Positions 36,309 to 45,321 are shown, counted from the stretch's first letter. The stretch: 64,000 bases of DNA from Yoonia sp. F2084L (GCF_023015625.1 NZ_JALKAH010000001.1:806001-870000), one strand, 5' to 3'. Notes: generated by a model from the letters alone, not told the origin. A program made the numbers and translations.

Positions 36309-38327
36309 TTGGATATTTCAGCCCTGCGCACCGCCAACCCTGACCACTGGATGAAAGCAACAGCCATCCGCACTTTGACATTGGATGCGGTCGCCGCTGC
36401 CAACTCTGGCCACTCTGGCATGCCGATGGGCATGGCCGATGTGGCAACGGTTCTGTTTGAAAAACACCTCAAGTTTGACCCCAAGGCCCCGCATTGGCCT
36501 GACCGCGACCGGTTTATCCTGTCTGCGGGTCACGGCTCTATGTTGCTTTACGCGCTGATGTACCTCACCGGCTACGAAGACATGCCACTGGAACAGATCA
36601 AGGACTTCCGTCAATGGGGTGCACGCACCGCTGGCCACCCCGAATTCGGCCATGCCCGCGGGATCGAGACGACAACGGGCCCCTTGGGCCAAGGCATCGC
36701 AAATTCGGTCGGTTTCGCCATCGCCGAAGAAATCCAGCGCGCGACATGGGGCAAAAAGATCATCAACCATCACACCTATGTGATGGCTGGTGACGGCTGC
36801 CTGATGGAAGGCGTCAGCCAGGAAGCGATTGCCCTTGCGGGTATGCAAAAACTGTCGAACCTCATCGTGTTCTGGGACCATAACAACATCACCATCGACG
36901 GCACTGTTGATATCGCAGATATCACCGACCAGCCGATGCGCTTCAAGGCGTCGGGCTGGCACGTGCAGGAAATCGACGGCCACGATCCTGAGGCGATTGA
37001 TGCGGCCATCACGGGCGCCAAGAAGGCGGGCAAGCCGTCCATGATCGCTTGCAAGACCCATATCGCCTTGGGTCACGCCGCACAGGACACCTCCAAAGGC
37101 CACGGCGCGTTGACAGACGCCGACCAGCTCAAGGCTGCAAAAGAAGCTTACGGCGCACCCATGGGCGACTTCGAAGTCACGGCAGAGGCGCTCAAAGCAT
37201 GGTCCGCCATCGGCGCGCGTGGGGCAGAAGCACACAAGGAATGGCACGACCGCTTCAACACGCTTTCTGCCAGCAAACAGGCCGAGTTCAAGCGCACCTA
37301 TGCAGGCGAAGCGCCCAAGCGCCTGTCTGCTACGATCCGCGCGCTGAAAAAGCAGATCACCGAAGGCAAGCCCAAAGTTGCGACGCGTAAGTCGTCTGAG
37401 ATGACCCTCGAAGTCATCAACCCGATCATGCAGGAAACCATTGGTGGGTCAGCTGACCTGACGGGTTCCAACAACACGCTCACATCTGATATGGGTGTCT
37501 TCCACCCCGATACGCGCAAGGGCCGCTACATCTACTACGGCGTGCGCGAACACGGCATGGCCGCCGCCATGAACGGCATGGCGCTGCACGGCGGCGCACG
37601 GCCTTACGGTGGTACATTCATGTGTTTCACCGACTACGCGCGCGGCGCCATGCGCCTTTCGGCGCTGATGGGCATTCCCACGACCTATGTGATGACCCAC
37701 GACAGCATCGGACTTGGCGAAGACGGACCTACACACCAGCCTATCGAACACCTTGCCATGCTGCGGGCGACACCCAACATGAACGTCTTCCGCCCCGCAG
37801 ACACGGTTGAGACCGCAGAAGCCTGGGAACTGGCACTGACCTCGCAAAAGACACCCAGTGTTCTGGCACTGACACGTCAGGGCCTACCAACAGTGCGGAC
37901 CGAGCATAAAAACAAGAACATGGTTGCTCAAGGCGGCTATGTTCTGGCCGACGCGGAAGGTAAGCGTCAGGCGATCTTGCTGGCGACCGGATCAGAGGTG
38001 AGCATTGCAATGGAAGCGCGTGAGTTACTGCAAGCCGAAGGCATCGGCACGCGCGTTGTCTCGATGCCATGCTGGGAAATCTTCGAAGAACAAGATGAGG
38101 CATACCGCAAGCGCGTCCTGCCCGGCGGCCCGGTCCGCGTCGCGATTGAGGCGGGCATCCGCTTCGGCTGGGACCGTTGGTTGTTCGGCGAGCGCGGCAA
38201 GCGCGAAAAATCCGGCTTTGTCGGCATGCACGGCTTTGGGGCCTCTGCACCGGCCGAGCGACTTTATGAAGAGTTCGGGATCACCGCAAAAGATACGGCC
38301 GAGAAAGTCAAATCCCTGATCAAGTAA
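36309..38327 (+). CDS. tkt: transketolase
   Basis: 672 residues with a TTG start at 36309 ([20 protein letters not shown]), preceded by AGGACC; the first ATG at 36351 would cut conserved N-terminal sequence. TPP enzyme of the pentose phosphate and Calvin pathways. TPP motif GDGCLMEG to [20 protein letters not shown] near the N-terminus and the pyrimidine domain [20 protein letters not shown] are intact. It is the first of several carbon metabolism genes (tkt, gap, gap) over 6 kb. Confidence 0.97.
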   Translation: MDISALRTANPDHWMKATAIRTLTLDAVAAANSGHSGMPMGMADVATVLFEKHLKFDPKAPHWPDRDRFILSAGHGSMLLYALMYLTGYEDMPLEQIKDFRQWGARTAGHPEFGHARGIETTTGPLGQGIANSVGFAIAEEIQRATWGKKIINHHTYVMAGDGCLMEGVSQEAIALAGMQKLSNLIVFWDHNNITIDGTVDIADITDQPMRFKASGWHVQEIDGHDPEAIDAAITGAKKAGKPSMIACKTHIALGHAAQDTSKGHGALTDADQLKAAKEAYGAPMGDFEVTAEALKAWSAIGARGAEAHKEWHDRFNTLSASKQAEFKRTYAGEAPKRLSATIRALKKQITEGKPKVATRKSSEMTLEVINPIMQETIGGSADLTGSNNTLTSDMGVFHPDTRKGRYIYYGVREHGMAAAMNGMALHGGARPYGGTFMCFTDYARGAMRLSALMGIPTTYVMTHDSIGLGEDGPTHQPIEHLAMLRATPNMNVFRPADTVETAEAWELALTSQKTPSVLALTRQGLPTVRTEHKNKNMVAQGGYVLADAEGKRQAILLATGSEVSIAMEARELLQAEGIGTRVVSMPCWEIFEEQDEAYRKRVLPGGPVRVAIEAGIRFGWDRWLFGERGKREKSGFVGMHGFGASAPAERLYEEFGITAKDTAEKVKSLIK

Positions 38328-38330
38328 CGA

Positions 38331-38888
38331 ATGAGCGCCACGACGATGACATACCTGAAAGTCGGCACTGTCGTGGCCGCCATCGGCCTTCTGGCACTCG
38401 TCAGCTGTACCGAAGAGCCGCCGATTGTGGCGCAAACAGATGACGTTGATGCTTTTGCAAGAAGCGTTCTTAATGAGTTGCAGCCTGCGTCCATAGCGCA
38501 GAGCAGAGAATACTGCGGCTATATCTACGAGATGGAAGACGGCGGCCTCGCCGCCACGGCACCACGGCCCGGCGCTGAAGACTTCTGTGACCTGCCGGAA
38601 CCAGATGACAGTGTTCTGGCATCCTACCACACGCACGGCGGTTTTTCGGATCAATATGATAACGAAGTGCCCTCGGTTGACGACGTCAGCGGCGACTTCG
38701 ACGCCGGGATCAACGGCTACATCGGCACCCCCGGCGGGCGTGTTTGGCTGGTAGACCATGAGGCACAAATCGCACGACAGCTTTGCGATGTGATGTGTAT
38801 CACCTCGGACCCGAACAATAATCCAGAAGATGCAGGGTTTGTGCCTCAGACATTTACGCTGGAAGAATTAGAAGCGCGGTTTGAGTAG
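38331..38888 (+). CDS. DUF4329-like lipoprotein
   Basis: 185 residues, starting 3 bp after tkt. A signal sequence (VGTVVAAIGLLALVSC) ends in a lipobox (LVSC), so the mature protein should be lipid-anchored. The core holds YCGYIYEMEDGG, ASYHTHGGFSDQYDNEVPS and INGYIGTPGGRVWLVD, the pattern of DUF4329, a domain often found in RHS-type toxins and stand-alone envelope proteins. The HTHG...SxxD arrangement recalls JAB-like metal sites, but I cannot show enzymatic activity. Four extra cysteines lie in the mature part. Confidence 0.65.
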   Translation: MSATTMTYLKVGTVVAAIGLLALVSCTEEPPIVAQTDDVDAFARSVLNELQPASIAQSREYCGYIYEMEDGGLAATAPRPGAEDFCDLPEPDDSVLASYHTHGGFSDQYDNEVPSVDDVSGDFDAGINGYIGTPGGRVWLVDHEAQIARQLCDVMCITSDPNNNPEDAGFVPQTFTLEELEARFE

Positions 38889-38891
38889 CGC

Positions 38892-39686
38892 CTAGCGCGC
38901 ATAAACCACCGGAAACCAATCTTCCCGCAGCTTCTGTCCCGCCACCATCCCATGCCCCGGAAAAGGGGGCGATGTCGGCCCCGGACGCTCCACGTAACGC
39001 GCGTCATCCCCCAGTAAGCGCAACGAAAACGCGCGACGCCTTTCGGTCGCTTCATTGCCCCGCGCGCCATGCAGAATGCGATAATGGAAGGCCACAGCGT
39101 CGCCCGGTTCCATCTCATATTCGACGATCTCCATACCTTCGGCATCCGGGTCCGGCACCGGCATGAAATCCTGCTCATCCGGGTAGAAATCCGTCTCTGA
39201 CAGCCACCGTGTCGGCAGTACGGCCTTAGGCCACTGGTGCGAACCTTTCACGCAACGCAAAGACGCCGCGCGTACCGGATCAAGGGGTGACCAAAAGCTG
39301 ACGGTCTGCTCGCCCTCCACAAAGTAGTATGGGCTGTCCTGATGCCAGGGTGTCGGTTTCGACGTGCCGGGTTCCTTGACCAGAACATGATCATGGAACA
39401 GCTGGCAGGTCTGCGAGCCCATCAGATCCGCCGCCACCTCTGCCGCTGGCGAATGGCGTGCGGCATCCTCGAACGGCGCAATCCGGTTCCAGTTGCAGTA
39501 GTCGTCAAAGAACCGTCCCACCTCGCCATCATGAAGGTTCTCGGCGGCATAGGGCCCGGGCGTGGCCATATTGGTCGCCACACCTTCGCGCAACGCATCC
39601 ACCCAATCGGCAAGCAGCCCTGTGATCAGAACCACTCCGTCGCGTTGATAGGTGTCGATATGATTTTGGGTAATCAGCGGATGCAT
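38892..39686 (-). CDS. phytanoyl-CoA dioxygenase family protein
   Basis: 264 residues from the ATG at 39686 (MHPLITQNHIDTYQRDGVVL), with AAAGGGG before it. Non-heme Fe(II)/2-oxoglutarate oxygenase fold. The facial triad is HQD in TPWHQDSPYYFV and the distal histidine in FHYRILHGARGN, followed by RRAFSLRLLGDD with the 2-oxoglutarate-binding arginine. The substrate is unknown; relatives hydroxylate phytanoyl-CoA, ectoine or small metabolites. Its upstream region, shared with gap, holds three operator-like sites. Confidence 0.87.
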   Translation of the reverse strand: MHPLITQNHIDTYQRDGVVLITGLLADWVDALREGVATNMATPGPYAAENLHDGEVGRFFDDYCNWNRIAPFEDAARHSPAAEVAADLMGSQTCQLFHDHVLVKEPGTSKPTPWHQDSPYYFVEGEQTVSFWSPLDPVRAASLRCVKGSHQWPKAVLPTRWLSETDFYPDEQDFMPVPDPDAEGMEIVEYEMEPGDAVAFHYRILHGARGNEATERRRAFSLRLLGDDARYVERPGPTSPPFPGHGMVAGQKLREDWFPVVYAR

Positions 39687-39749
39687 GGCGGCCCCTTTCG
39701 TTTGGCAGACCCTACAAAGTCGCAGATCGATTCGACAGGTCAGAAAACT

Positions 39750-39813
39750 GTTTGCGGTAACACATCCAAACTGTCTCGCTTCGTTATCGCTAACGGCCCC
39801 TGTTACCGATAAC
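39750..39813. promoter_or_regulatory. three GTTA-N-CG-N-TAAC operator-like sites upstream of gap
   Basis: Two exact matches, GTTATCGCTAAC (39783-39794) and GTTACCGATAAC (39802-39813), and one with a single mismatch, GTTTGCGGTAAC (39750-39761). The palindrome with a central CG is the form bound by LacI-family regulators. As I recall, CceR, the LacI-family regulator of central carbon flow in Rhodobacter, uses a closely similar sequence. The sites lie 92-155 bp before gap and 64-127 bp before the divergent dioxygenase gene. Confidence 0.7.
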
Positions 39814-39904
39814 ATATTGAGCCGTAATGCTTTTTACCTTCACCCCTTACGCATACCCACGTATACCGAAGGCCGAGAACAACGCGCACCAAAGGACCGC
39901 CACC

Positions 39905-40906
39905 ATGACAGTTACCATCGGGATTAACGGGTTTGGGCGCATCGGACGCTGCACTTTGGCGCATATCACCGAGGCCGCGCGCAATGACGTTCAAGTCGTC
40001 AAAATCAACGCGACTGGGCCGATCGAAACAAACGCGCATTTGCTGAAATACGACAGCGTGCATGGCCGCTTTGGCAATCCTGTGACGGTCAAAGGCAACA
40101 CGCTTGATCTGGGACGCGGGCCGATTGATGTGATGTCGACCTATGAGCCCGAGGAACTGGATTGGGACGGTGTTGATGTGGTGCTTGAGTGCACGGGAAA
40201 ATTTAACGATGGTCAGAAATCCGATGTGCACCTGACACGCGGTGCGAAAAAGGTGCTTATCTCGGCCCCTGCCAAAAACGTCGACCGCACGGTTGTCTAT
40301 GGCGTCAACCACCGCGAGTTGATCGCAACCGAGCGAATGGTGTCAAACGGGTCCTGCACCACAAACTGCCTCGCGCCTCTCGCCAAAGTCCTCAACGACG
40401 CCATCGGCATCGAACGCGGGATCATGACGACAATCCATAGCTACACCGGTGACCAACCCACACTAGACCGGCGGCACAGTGACCTTTATCGCGCGCGTGC
40501 TGCGGCGATGGCGATGATCCCGACCTCCACAGGGGCGGCCAAAGCACTGGGCGAGGTGCTGCCAGAACTTGCAGGCAAACTGGACGGTACCGCGATGCGG
40601 GTCCCGACCCCCAATGTCAGTGCGGTCGATCTGACCTTTGAGGCCGGAAAATCCGTGACCGTCGCAGACGTTAACGCCATCGTGGCCGAAGCGGCAGCTG
40701 GATACATGGGCATGGTGATGTCCTACGATGAAGAGGCGAAGGTCAGCATCGACTTTAACCACACCACCGAAAGCTGTATTTTTGCGCCTGATCAAACCAA
40801 GGTTGTCGGCGGCAAGACGGTGCGTGTTCTGGCGTGGTACGACAACGAATGGGGCTTCTCTGCGCGGATGGCAGATGTTGCGGCGACCATGGGTCGTTTG
40901 CATTAA
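39905..40906 (+). CDS. gap: glyceraldehyde-3-phosphate dehydrogenase, copy 1
   Basis: 333 residues from the ATG at 39905; upstream in-frame codons from 39827 lack a ribosome site. GAPDH fold with NAD(P) start [10 protein letters not shown] and the catalytic [16 protein letters not shown]. At residue 36, where NAD-specific enzymes carry the ribose-binding aspartate (IND), this copy has alanine (KINATGP). That change is linked in other GAPDHs to NADP use. It is clearly a paralogue of the second gap 1.3 kb downstream. Three operator-like sites lie upstream, so it is likely tuned to carbon source. Confidence 0.96.
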   Translation: MTVTIGINGFGRIGRCTLAHITEAARNDVQVVKINATGPIETNAHLLKYDSVHGRFGNPVTVKGNTLDLGRGPIDVMSTYEPEELDWDGVDVVLECTGKFNDGQKSDVHLTRGAKKVLISAPAKNVDRTVVYGVNHRELIATERMVSNGSCTTNCLAPLAKVLNDAIGIERGIMTTIHSYTGDQPTLDRRHSDLYRARAAAMAMIPTSTGAAKALGEVLPELAGKLDGTAMRVPTPNVSAVDLTFEAGKSVTVADVNAIVAEAAAGYMGMVMSYDEEAKVSIDFNHTTESCIFAPDQTKVVGGKTVRVLAWYDNEWGFSARMADVAATMGRLH

Positions 40907-40965
40907 GCCTCAAATCGTTTTGATACTGTCTTTGCCATTTTGACAGGTGCAAGTTAGAGTTTTGG

Positions 40966-41109
40966 ATGACCAATCGCCTTGCTCTGATCATCGTTATCAT
41001 CATCATCGGCCTGCTGGCCCTTGACTACGTCCGCTATGATTGGGCGCACACCCTCTTTCTGGCACGCAAATCTGTCGCGTTAATCGAATGGATGGCATTC
41101 TGGCGTTAA
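40966..41109 (+). CDS. 47-residue membrane protein between the gap genes
   Basis: 47 residues, MTNRLALI to WMAFWR. One hydrophobic helix (LALIIVIIIIGLLALDYV) is followed by an amphipathic, Trp-rich tail (RYDWAHTLFLARK, then IEWMAFWR). The ATG comes after GTTTTGG, a weak ribosome site. Its position between two gap genes on the same strand suggests cotranscription with the first. Function unknown. Coding potential is supported mainly by the sensible membrane-protein composition. Confidence 0.6.
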   Translation: MTNRLALIIVIIIIGLLALDYVRYDWAHTLFLARKSVALIEWMAFWR

Positions 41110-41145
41110 ACCGGTATCAAAGGTTGACCTTTGCGCGTAAATCGC

Positions 41146-41163
41146 AATGTTAGCGCCAACATT
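41146..41163. promoter_or_regulatory. operator-like palindrome upstream of the second gap
   Basis: AATGTTAGCG followed by CCAACATT is an 18-bp palindrome with one mismatched pair. Its core GTTAGCGCCAAC differs from GTTA-N-CG-N-TAAC at a single base. It lies 19 bp before the second gap ATG and starts 17 bp after a TTGACC -35-like hexamer (41124-41129), so a bound regulator would cover the -10. Confidence 0.6.
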
Positions 41164-41181
41164 GACCCGGAGGAGACTACC

Positions 41182-42183
41182 ATGGCCGTCAAAGTAGCAA
41201 TTAACGGATTTGGCCGCATCGGTCGCAACGTTCTACGCGCCATCATCGAAAGCGGACGTACCGATATCGAGGTGATCGCGATCAACGATCTTGGCCCGGT
41301 TGAAACCAACGCCCACCTGCTGCGGTTTGACAGTGTGCATGGCCGTTTCCCCGGCATCGTCATGACCACGGAAACAACCATCGACGTGGGCCGTGGCCCA
41401 ATACAGGTGACCGCCATCCGTAACCCTGCCGATTTACCCTGGTCAGATGTCGACGTCGTCATGGAATGCACTGGGATCTTCACCAGCAAAGAGGCCTGCC
41501 AAGCGCATCTCGACAACGGTTCCAGCCGCGTTCTGATCTCAGCACCTGGCAAAGATGCCGATAAAACAATTGTTTATGGCGTGAACGATAACGTGCTGAC
41601 CAGCGATGATATTGTCGTGTCAAACGCCTCCTGCACAACAAACTGCCTCGCTCCGGTCGCAAAGGTTCTTAACGACGCCGTTGGCATCACAAAGGGTTTC
41701 ATGACCACGATCCACAGCTACACCGGCGATCAACCAACGCTGGATACAATGCACAAGGACCTGTACCGCGCGCGCGCCGCTGCCTTGTCCATGATCCCGA
41801 CATCAACGGGTGCAGCCAAGGCTGTTGGCCTTGTATTGCCAGAACTGAACGGCAAGCTGGACGGTGTCGCGATCCGCGTGCCAACACCGAACGTGTCAGT
41901 CGTAGACCTGACTTTTGAGGCGTCACGCAACACAACGGTAGAAGAAATCAACGAAGCTGTCATGAATGCCGCAAACGGCGATATGGCCGAAGTTCTGGCC
42001 TATACAGACCTGCCAATGGTCAGTTCAGACTTCAACCACGACCCGCATTCATCCATCTTCCACCTTGATCAAACCAAAGTGCTGGATGGCAACATGGTGC
42101 GCATCCTGACGTGGTATGACAACGAATGGGGCTTCTCGAACAGGATGGCCGACACAGCCGTCGCAATGGGTAAGATGATTTAA
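41182..42183 (+). CDS. gap: glyceraldehyde-3-phosphate dehydrogenase, copy 2
   Basis: 333 residues from the ATG at 41182, which follows CGGAGGAG. Same fold and length as copy 1. The NAD-binding IND aspartate (residue 36 in VIAINDLGP) is kept, as is the catalytic [16 protein letters not shown], so this is the standard NAD-linked glycolytic form. Highly similar in the core (for example [11 protein letters not shown] and [11 protein letters not shown]) but different in coenzyme-pocket residues. A clear terminator follows the gene. Confidence 0.97.
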   Translation: MAVKVAINGFGRIGRNVLRAIIESGRTDIEVIAINDLGPVETNAHLLRFDSVHGRFPGIVMTTETTIDVGRGPIQVTAIRNPADLPWSDVDVVMECTGIFTSKEACQAHLDNGSSRVLISAPGKDADKTIVYGVNDNVLTSDDIVVSNASCTTNCLAPVAKVLNDAVGITKGFMTTIHSYTGDQPTLDTMHKDLYRARAAALSMIPTSTGAAKAVGLVLPELNGKLDGVAIRVPTPNVSVVDLTFEASRNTTVEEINEAVMNAANGDMAEVLAYTDLPMVSSDFNHDPHSSIFHLDQTKVLDGNMVRILTWYDNEWGFSNRMADTAVAMGKMI

Positions 42184-42206
42184 ACGTCGATCACCAAGCT
42201 TTTGCA

Positions 42207-42233
42207 AAGCCGGTCCTTTGGATCGGCTTTTTT
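42207..42233 (+). terminator. terminator of the second gap gene
   Basis: AAGCCGGTCC-TTT-GGATCGGCTT, 10 bp with one G-T pair, followed by a T run, 23 bp after the gap stop. Confidence 0.85.
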
Positions 42234-42254
42234 ATTGGGCAGTTTGCAAATCGC

Positions 42255-42275
42255 GCCATGCAGTTTCTGCATGGC
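42255..42275 (+). repeat. 9-bp perfect hairpin upstream of the DUF1127-like gene
   Basis: GCCATGCAG-TTT-CTGCATGGC, a perfect inverted repeat with a 3-base centre, 90 bp before the next start codon. No T run follows. It may be an operator or an RNA structure in a 5' leader. A weak promoter candidate (TTGTTC-N16-TACATG, 42295-42322) lies downstream of it. Confidence 0.55.
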
Positions 42276-42366
42276 TGCTAGCGCTAACTGTCGGTTGTTC
42301 TGCGCTGCAGCATTGCTACATGTGGATCACGAAATGAAAACGCGATGACTTAAAAGGAGCACGCAA

Positions 42367-42525
42367 ATGACCGTATTGAACACAGTTCGCACCGCCGTCC
42401 AGAAACGCGTGGCCTACAGCCGCCTGAAGCGCGAGTTGGAAATGATGCCTGTTGAAACAGCCATCGACCTTGGCATGTTCCGCGAAGACGCCAGCAAAGT
42501 CGCCTCCAAAGCGATCTACGGCTAA
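42367..42525 (+). CDS. DUF1127-like small protein
   Basis: 52 residues, MTVLNTVRTAVQKRV to SKAIYG. A basic first half (VQKRVAYSRLKRE) is followed by LEMMPVETAIDLGMFREDAS and KVASKAIYG. This matches DUF1127 (YjiS-like) proteins, whose short form includes CcaF1 of Rhodobacter, an RNA-binding factor tied to stress sRNAs. AAGGAGC precedes the ATG by 6 bp. The CCTCCTCCC sRNA repeats that follow CcaF1 are not seen here. A terminator lies 24 bp after the stop. Confidence 0.72.
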   Translation: MTVLNTVRTAVQKRVAYSRLKRELEMMPVETAIDLGMFREDASKVASKAIYG

Positions 42526-42548
42526 ACCACTGAACATGAACGAAAAAC

Positions 42549-42576
42549 AGCCGCGCCTTCGGGGGCGGCTTTGTTA
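42549..42576. terminator. terminator between the DUF1127-like gene and the hydrolase
   Basis: AGCCGCGCC-TTCG-GGGGCGGCT with one mismatch, followed by TTTGTTATTT. Placed between convergent genes, it probably ends both transcripts. Confidence 0.75.
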
Positions 42577-43347
42577 TTTCTGAACTTCTGCCAGAAACCC
42601 GTTGATCCGGTCCTGATATCCAGCCTGCCCCGGGAGATTGTTATGGGTCGCCCCTTCAACGGCGTGAAACGTCACTGACAAACCTGCCGCCTCCATCACC
42701 TCTGCCAGCTGTTCACCATAGGTCATTGGGATCAGCTGATCGACCGTCCCATGTTGGATCAGCACCGGTGCTGACAGCGCCCCTACATCTTTGACAGACC
42801 GCCATTTCTGCACGCCCGGTATATAACAGGCAGGCAGGTATGACGCTGTCGTCATCAACGCACAAAGCGTGGTGTAAGGTGCATCAAGCACGATCGCCTC
42901 AACCTCACGTGCCGCCGCCACATGGATCGCCAGACCCGTACCCAGTGAAAACCCATGCACGGCAATCGGGCCGTCATGGGTTGCGGCAAGCCAATCATAG
43001 GCAGCCAAAGCATCCGCTTTCAGACGCGCCTCAGAAGCCTTGCCGGGAATACCACCACCACCGGGATACTCCATCGCAGCGACGGTGCGGCCCGCGTTTT
43101 GGTGCGCATCCAGCGAAAAGGTAAAATACGCCAGCGCGCCGCCATTTCCCATAAAGAACAGCACAGCCAGATCATCTGGGCCATCGGCAATCGCCATCGC
43201 AACATCGCGATCTGAAACAACCTCTTGACGAAATGCCGGGTTGTCAAAGGCATCCGGCCCGAACGGATAAATGATGCGCGGATGCAAAGCGACCATCGCA
43301 GCGGCGTAAATAAGATAGGTCCCAACCAGCATCCAGAGCCAGTTCAA
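42574..43347 (-). CDS. alpha/beta hydrolase
   Basis: 257 residues. N-terminal membrane anchor (WLWMLVGTYLIYAAAMVAL), then an alpha/beta-hydrolase domain. The nucleophile elbow is VHGFSLGTGLAI, the acid is in QHGTVDQLIPM and the histidine in EGATHNNLPG, giving a complete Ser-Asp-His triad. Similar to the membrane-bound BEM46-like branch of serine hydrolases; substrate unknown. It overlaps coaD by 4 bp, so the two are coupled. Confidence 0.85.
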   Translation of the reverse strand: MNWLWMLVGTYLIYAAAMVALHPRIIYPFGPDAFDNPAFRQEVVSDRDVAMAIADGPDDLAVLFFMGNGGALAYFTFSLDAHQNAGRTVAAMEYPGGGGIPGKASEARLKADALAAYDWLAATHDGPIAVHGFSLGTGLAIHVAAAREVEAIVLDAPYTTLCALMTTASYLPACYIPGVQKWRSVKDVGALSAPVLIQHGTVDQLIPMTYGEQLAEVMEAAGLSVTFHAVEGATHNNLPGQAGYQDRINGFLAEVQK

Positions 43348-43838
43348 CCGGCGAACCGCTCTTTCAAAGCGGTATTGACGGCGGGTGTCACGAATTTGGA
43401 CACATCACCGCCCAAGCGTGCGATTTCCTTCACCAGTTTGGATGCAATCGCCTGATGCTGCGCTTCGGCCATCAAGAACACCGTTTCGATCGCGTTATCC
43501 AACACCCGGTTCATGCCAACCATCTGATATTCATACTCAAAATCGGCAACAGCCCTCAGACCCCGAATGATCACGGACGCCCCCACATCGCGGGCGCAAT
43601 CAATCAGAAGGTTCTCAAATGGGTGCACTTCGATCACACAACCGGTCTGCGCACCTAAATGCGCGGTCTCAGCCTCAATCATCGCGACACGCTCTTCGAG
43701 CGTAAACAAAGGCCCTTTGTCGCGGTTGATTGCAACGCCAATCACCAAACGATCCACCAGCGAACACGCACGCTGAATGATATCAAGATGCCCATGCGTG
43801 ACCGGATCAAATGTACCGGGATAAAGTCCTACGCGCAT
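43344..43838 (-). CDS. coaD: phosphopantetheine adenylyltransferase
   Basis: 164 residues. Fourth step of coenzyme A synthesis. The nucleotidyltransferase signature GTFDPVTHGHLDII with the T/HxGH motif opens the protein; RGLRAVADFEYEYQM and VFLMAEAQHQAIASKLVKE are further family blocks. The gene is followed by the hydrolase gene with ATGA overlap. Confidence 0.97.
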   Translation of the reverse strand: MRVGLYPGTFDPVTHGHLDIIQRACSLVDRLVIGVAINRDKGPLFTLEERVAMIEAETAHLGAQTGCVIEVHPFENLLIDCARDVGASVIIRGLRAVADFEYEYQMVGMNRVLDNAIETVFLMAEAQHQAIASKLVKEIARLGGDVSKFVTPAVNTALKERFAG

Positions 43839-43906
43839 GGCAAACCTCGTGGTGTCTTAAGTCACTGCCAAGCAACAGTATTGTGGACCAGAATGCAAGA
43901 AAGGCC

Positions 43907-44341
43907 TTAGTGGCCCATAATCATCCCTTCAAGGGACTCTTTTTCCATCGCGAGCTGCGCAAGTCGCCCTTTGACTGCATCCCCGATAGAGATCAGACCG
44001 ATCATCTTGCCATCTGCCATGACAGGCAAGTGGCGAAAACGCCCAGCCGTCATCATCTCAAGCACTTCAAGCGCGCTGTCGGACGGGCTGCATGTGGTCA
44101 GTTTGGACGTCATCAAATCGCGCACCTGATCCGTCAGGCACCCAACACCGCGTTTGCCAAGTTCACGCACGATGTCCCGCTCTGACAGGATCCCATCCAG
44201 CGTTTCGCCGTCCGCGGACACAACGACCGTACCAATCCGGTGGTCCGACAATAGCTTTGCCGCCTCTGTGACGGTCGATGTTGGCGTCACAGAAATCACG
44301 CCCATCTCAGGCTTTGATTTCAACATTTGGGATACAAGCAT
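43907..44341 (-). CDS. CBS-pair domain protein
   Basis: 144 residues made of two CBS repeats: VISVTPTSTVTEAAKLLSDH with TLDGILSERDIVREL, and DLMTSKLTTCSPSDSALEVL with GKMIGLISIGDAV. Such stand-alone pairs sense adenosine nucleotides and regulate partner enzymes; the partner here is unknown. It stands 68 bp upstream of coaD on the same strand. Confidence 0.9.
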   Translation of the reverse strand: MLVSQMLKSKPEMGVISVTPTSTVTEAAKLLSDHRIGTVVVSADGETLDGILSERDIVRELGKRGVGCLTDQVRDLMTSKLTTCSPSDSALEVLEMMTAGRFRHLPVMADGKMIGLISIGDAVKGRLAQLAMEKESLEGMIMGH

Positions 44342-44378
44342 TGCGGGCTCCTTGATGATGCTCCGGGCCTCTAGCGTC

Positions 44379-45281
44379 TCAAATGGGGGGCTGTGCTGTC
44401 AAGCGTGCAGTGTCCTCCAGACGAGCAACCTCTTCTTGCATCCCTTGCCGCAGTGCCTGTGCGAACCGCGTCAGCCTGTCAGATCGCCGATCCGACGTAT
44501 GACGCACAAGATAGAAGGACCGCGTCAACGCAACCGTATCGGTCAGCACCATGCGCAACTCTGGCGCAAAGGGCAGCGCAAAGTCATGCACAATCCCCAC
44601 GCCCGCCTGACGGATCATTTGCAACTGAACTGCGACCGAATTCGACGCCATCTGCACGCGTGTCGCATCAATTTCGCTGAGGTAATCCAGTTCCTTGTCA
44701 AAGATCATGTCGGGAATGTAGCCCACGATTTGCCGCCCGCGCAGGTCATCCAGACTGTGCAAAGGAGGTGCATCCGCACGCATCGCAAGGTGCAATTGAT
44801 AATCTGTGATCTTCTGTACCGTCAGCCGTCCTGCGGCGGGCGGGCTGACGGTCACCGCCATATCAGCCTCACGCCGCGACAGGTTTACAACGCGCGGCAA
44901 TGCCAGAATTTGCACCTCAAGTGCTGGGTTTTTCGCCTGAATCGCCGCGCAGACCTGCGGCAACAGGAAATTCGCCGCTCCATCCGGCGCACCGATCCGA
45001 ATTTGCCCTGTCAGCGCTGCCGTATCCCCCTGCCCTTCATCGCGCGCCCGCGTCAGATGCACCTCAGCCTCCGTCGCACGCGCCTGCATCCGTTCACCCA
45101 AATCCGTCAGCGCATAGCCTTGCGGTGATTTCACAAACAACGCCGCACCCAAGCTGCGTTCCAATCGCGCAATGCGGCGCCCCAATGTCGATGGATCCAT
45201 CTTGACGACGGGTGCCGCGCCGGAAAGCCCCTCGGCACGCGCCACCGCCAAAAACACCCGAATATCATCCCAGTTTTCCAT
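44379..45281 (-). CDS. LysR family transcriptional regulator, divergent from valine genes
   Basis: 300 residues from the ATG at 45281, with AAGGAC upstream; a start at 45302 lacks one. Winged helix (DDIRVFLAVARAEGLSGAA, MDPSTLGRRIARLERSLG) and effector domain (from IRIGAPDGAANFLLPQV). Divergent from mmsA with a 98-bp gap, so it is the natural candidate regulator of the valine degradation genes. TTC-N9-GAA (45322-45336), which contains a T-N11-A core, lies in that gap. Confidence 0.88.
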   Translation of the reverse strand: MENWDDIRVFLAVARAEGLSGAAPVVKMDPSTLGRRIARLERSLGAALFVKSPQGYALTDLGERMQARATEAEVHLTRARDEGQGDTAALTGQIRIGAPDGAANFLLPQVCAAIQAKNPALEVQILALPRVVNLSRREADMAVTVSPPAAGRLTVQKITDYQLHLAMRADAPPLHSLDDLRGRQIVGYIPDMIFDKELDYLSEIDATRVQMASNSVAVQLQMIRQAGVGIVHDFALPFAPELRMVLTDTVALTRSFYLVRHTSDRRSDRLTRFAQALRQGMQEEVARLEDTARLTAQPPI

Positions 45282-45321
45282 CGTGTCCTTGCATTCTTGC
45301 AAAATGATTTTGACACAATCG

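Noticed and set aside
42526..42573. CcsR-type sRNA repeats after the DUF1127-like gene
   Set aside because: No CCTCCTCCC motif and only a terminator in the gap.
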